Positions 63,378 through 64,000 of a stretch of DNA of 64,000 bases are shown one piece after another. A model generated the notes under the pieces. That model did no database searches. It worked only from the letters and a program-made list of their open reading frames with translations, and was not told the DNA's origin. Every line of letters begins with the position of its first letter. Position 1 is the stretch's first letter. The translations under genes were made by a program, and so were the position numbers. Source of the DNA: Yoonia maricola (lineage in GTDB: Bacteria > Pseudomonadota > Alphaproteobacteria > Rhodobacterales > Rhodobacteraceae); the NCBI RefSeq assembly GCF_002797915.1, contig NZ_PGTY01000003.1:124001-188000 (forward strand), written 5' to 3'.

Positions 63378-64000
63378 CCGATACGATGACCGACATCCTA
63401 CTGTTGACGATCGGCAGTTTCGGGATCCTGATTGCCCTGACATTCCTTGGTGAAGTCTTGCGGGCGCGTGAGGAACCGGGGTTCGTGAACCCCGTCCTTG
63501 ATACTTACATGACCCGTGTCCAAAGCTGGTGGGGCATGGTTGCCTTTGTGGGCTTTGCCCTGCTGATGGGCCGCATCGGCGTCATGGTACTTTTCGCCTT
63601 TGCCTCCTTCGCTGCACTACGCGAATTCTTGACGCTCACGACCAAAGCGCAGGCCGATCACCTGTCACTGGCGCTCGCATTCTTTGCCGTCTTGCCGTTG
63701 CAATATGTCTTTGTCGGGCTTGGCTGGGATGGGCTCTATGCCATTTTCATCCCGGTCTATGCATTCCTGCTGTTGCCGATCGTCTCGGCTCTGCGCGGCA
63801 ACCCTGACCGCTTCCTTATGCGTGTGGCCGAAACACAATGGGCGCTGATGATTGCGGTGTTCTGTGTCAGCCACGTACCCGCATTGATGAACCTTGATAT
63901 CGCCGGATACGGCGACCGGTCGCTGCTGCTAGTGGCCTTCCTTGTGATGGTGGTGCAGTTCGGTGACCTGCTGGAATACTTCTTTGGCCGCCGGATCGGG
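63374..64000 (+). CDS. Phosphatidate cytidylyltransferase-like protein (partial)
   Basis: 209 residues seen; the frame is open to the window edge. Several transmembrane helices and the CdsA-type segment VVQFGDLLEYFFGRRIG near the cut end, where the conserved Asp of the CDP-diacylglycerol synthase signature lies. It would convert phosphatidate and CTP to CDP-diacylglycerol. Its start overlaps the PlsC-like stop. Resembles the YnbB-type accessory enzymes. Confidence 0.85.
   Translation, partial: MTDTMTDILLLTIGSFGILIALTFLGEVLRAREEPGFVNPVLDTYMTRVQSWWGMVAFVGFALLMGRIGVMVLFAFASFAALREFLTLTTKAQADHLSLALAFFAVLPLQYVFVGLGWDGLYAIFIPVYAFLLLPIVSALRGNPDRFLMRVAETQWALMIAVFCVSHVPALMNLDIAGYGDRSLLLVAFLVMVVQFGDLLEYFFGRRIG

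Overview
The window is a chromosomal segment of an alphaproteobacterium, almost certainly a member of Rhodobacterales (the Roseobacter group). Several features point there: the gene order irr / fabA-fabB-fabI, trpF - small ORF - trpB, and rpsA - ihfB - lapA - trpF; a SAM/SAH-type riboswitch motif in front of metK, a class described from Rhodobacterales; a fused carnitine dehydrogenase-thioesterase; and moderately GC-rich sequence with GGAG/AAGGA ribosome-binding sites. I saw no rRNA or tRNA gene, CRISPR array, prophage or intact insertion sequence. The clearest mobile-type gene is a REP-associated tyrosine transposase (RAYT) relative.

Layout. 1-1.4 kb: a fatty acid desaturase cut by the window edge and a divergent XRE-type regulator. 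1.4-4.5 kb (minus strand): a tightly packed carnitine-breakdown operon (beta-keto acid cleavage enzyme, lipocalin, small lipoprotein, fused L-carnitine dehydrogenase/thioesterase). 4.8-10.4 kb: acetyltransferase, aldo-keto reductase, MFS transporter, outer-membrane barrel and metG. 10.4-15 kb: a surface-glycan locus (CMP-sugar synthetase, nonulosonate synthase, KpsC/KpsS-like transferase, glycosyltransferase, plus an antisense tyrosine phosphatase). 15.1-17.2 kb: a radical SAM DNA-repair-type protein with its DUF4130 partner. 17.2-26 kb: DMT transporter, AbrB-Doc toxin-antitoxin pair, ychF, trpA, lldD, two tiny paralogous secreted/membrane proteins, an MFS transporter and an autotransporter. 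26-30.5 kb: rplY-pth and two DUF genes, then trpB. 30.6-46.3 kb: a long minus-strand housekeeping block (trpF, lapA, ihfB, rpsA, cmk, aroA, trmB, metK, lnt, corC, ybeY, phoH, miaB) interrupted by a methyltransferase, a chloramphenicol-acetyltransferase-like gene and a secreted YbjN-like gene. 46.4-51.6 kb: an uncharacterised gene, the RAYT, irr and the fab operon. 52-60.8 kb: a translationally coupled run of hydrolases and a PLP dehydratase, then MFS, zinc dehydrogenase, enolase-superfamily and acetyltransferase genes. 61-64 kb: a TetR regulator with two matching operators in front of a PspA-like gene, followed by YiaA-like, PlsC-like and CdsA-like genes, apparently an envelope-stress and phospholipid module that runs off the right edge.

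What stands out. A family of intergenic palindromes (arms GTAAGGTGGATCA / TGATCCACCTTAC and variants) occurs at seven places, one of them immediately upstream of the RAYT. That RAYT lacks the first histidine of the HUH motif and the catalytic tyrosine. Other notable items are the SAM/SAH riboswitch motif, a row of four hairpins in front of trpB, the duplicated TGAACANTGTTCA operator, and the rSAM/DUF4130 pair with no fused UdgX domain. Functional calls rest on recognisable motifs and neighbourhood only; no database search was run.
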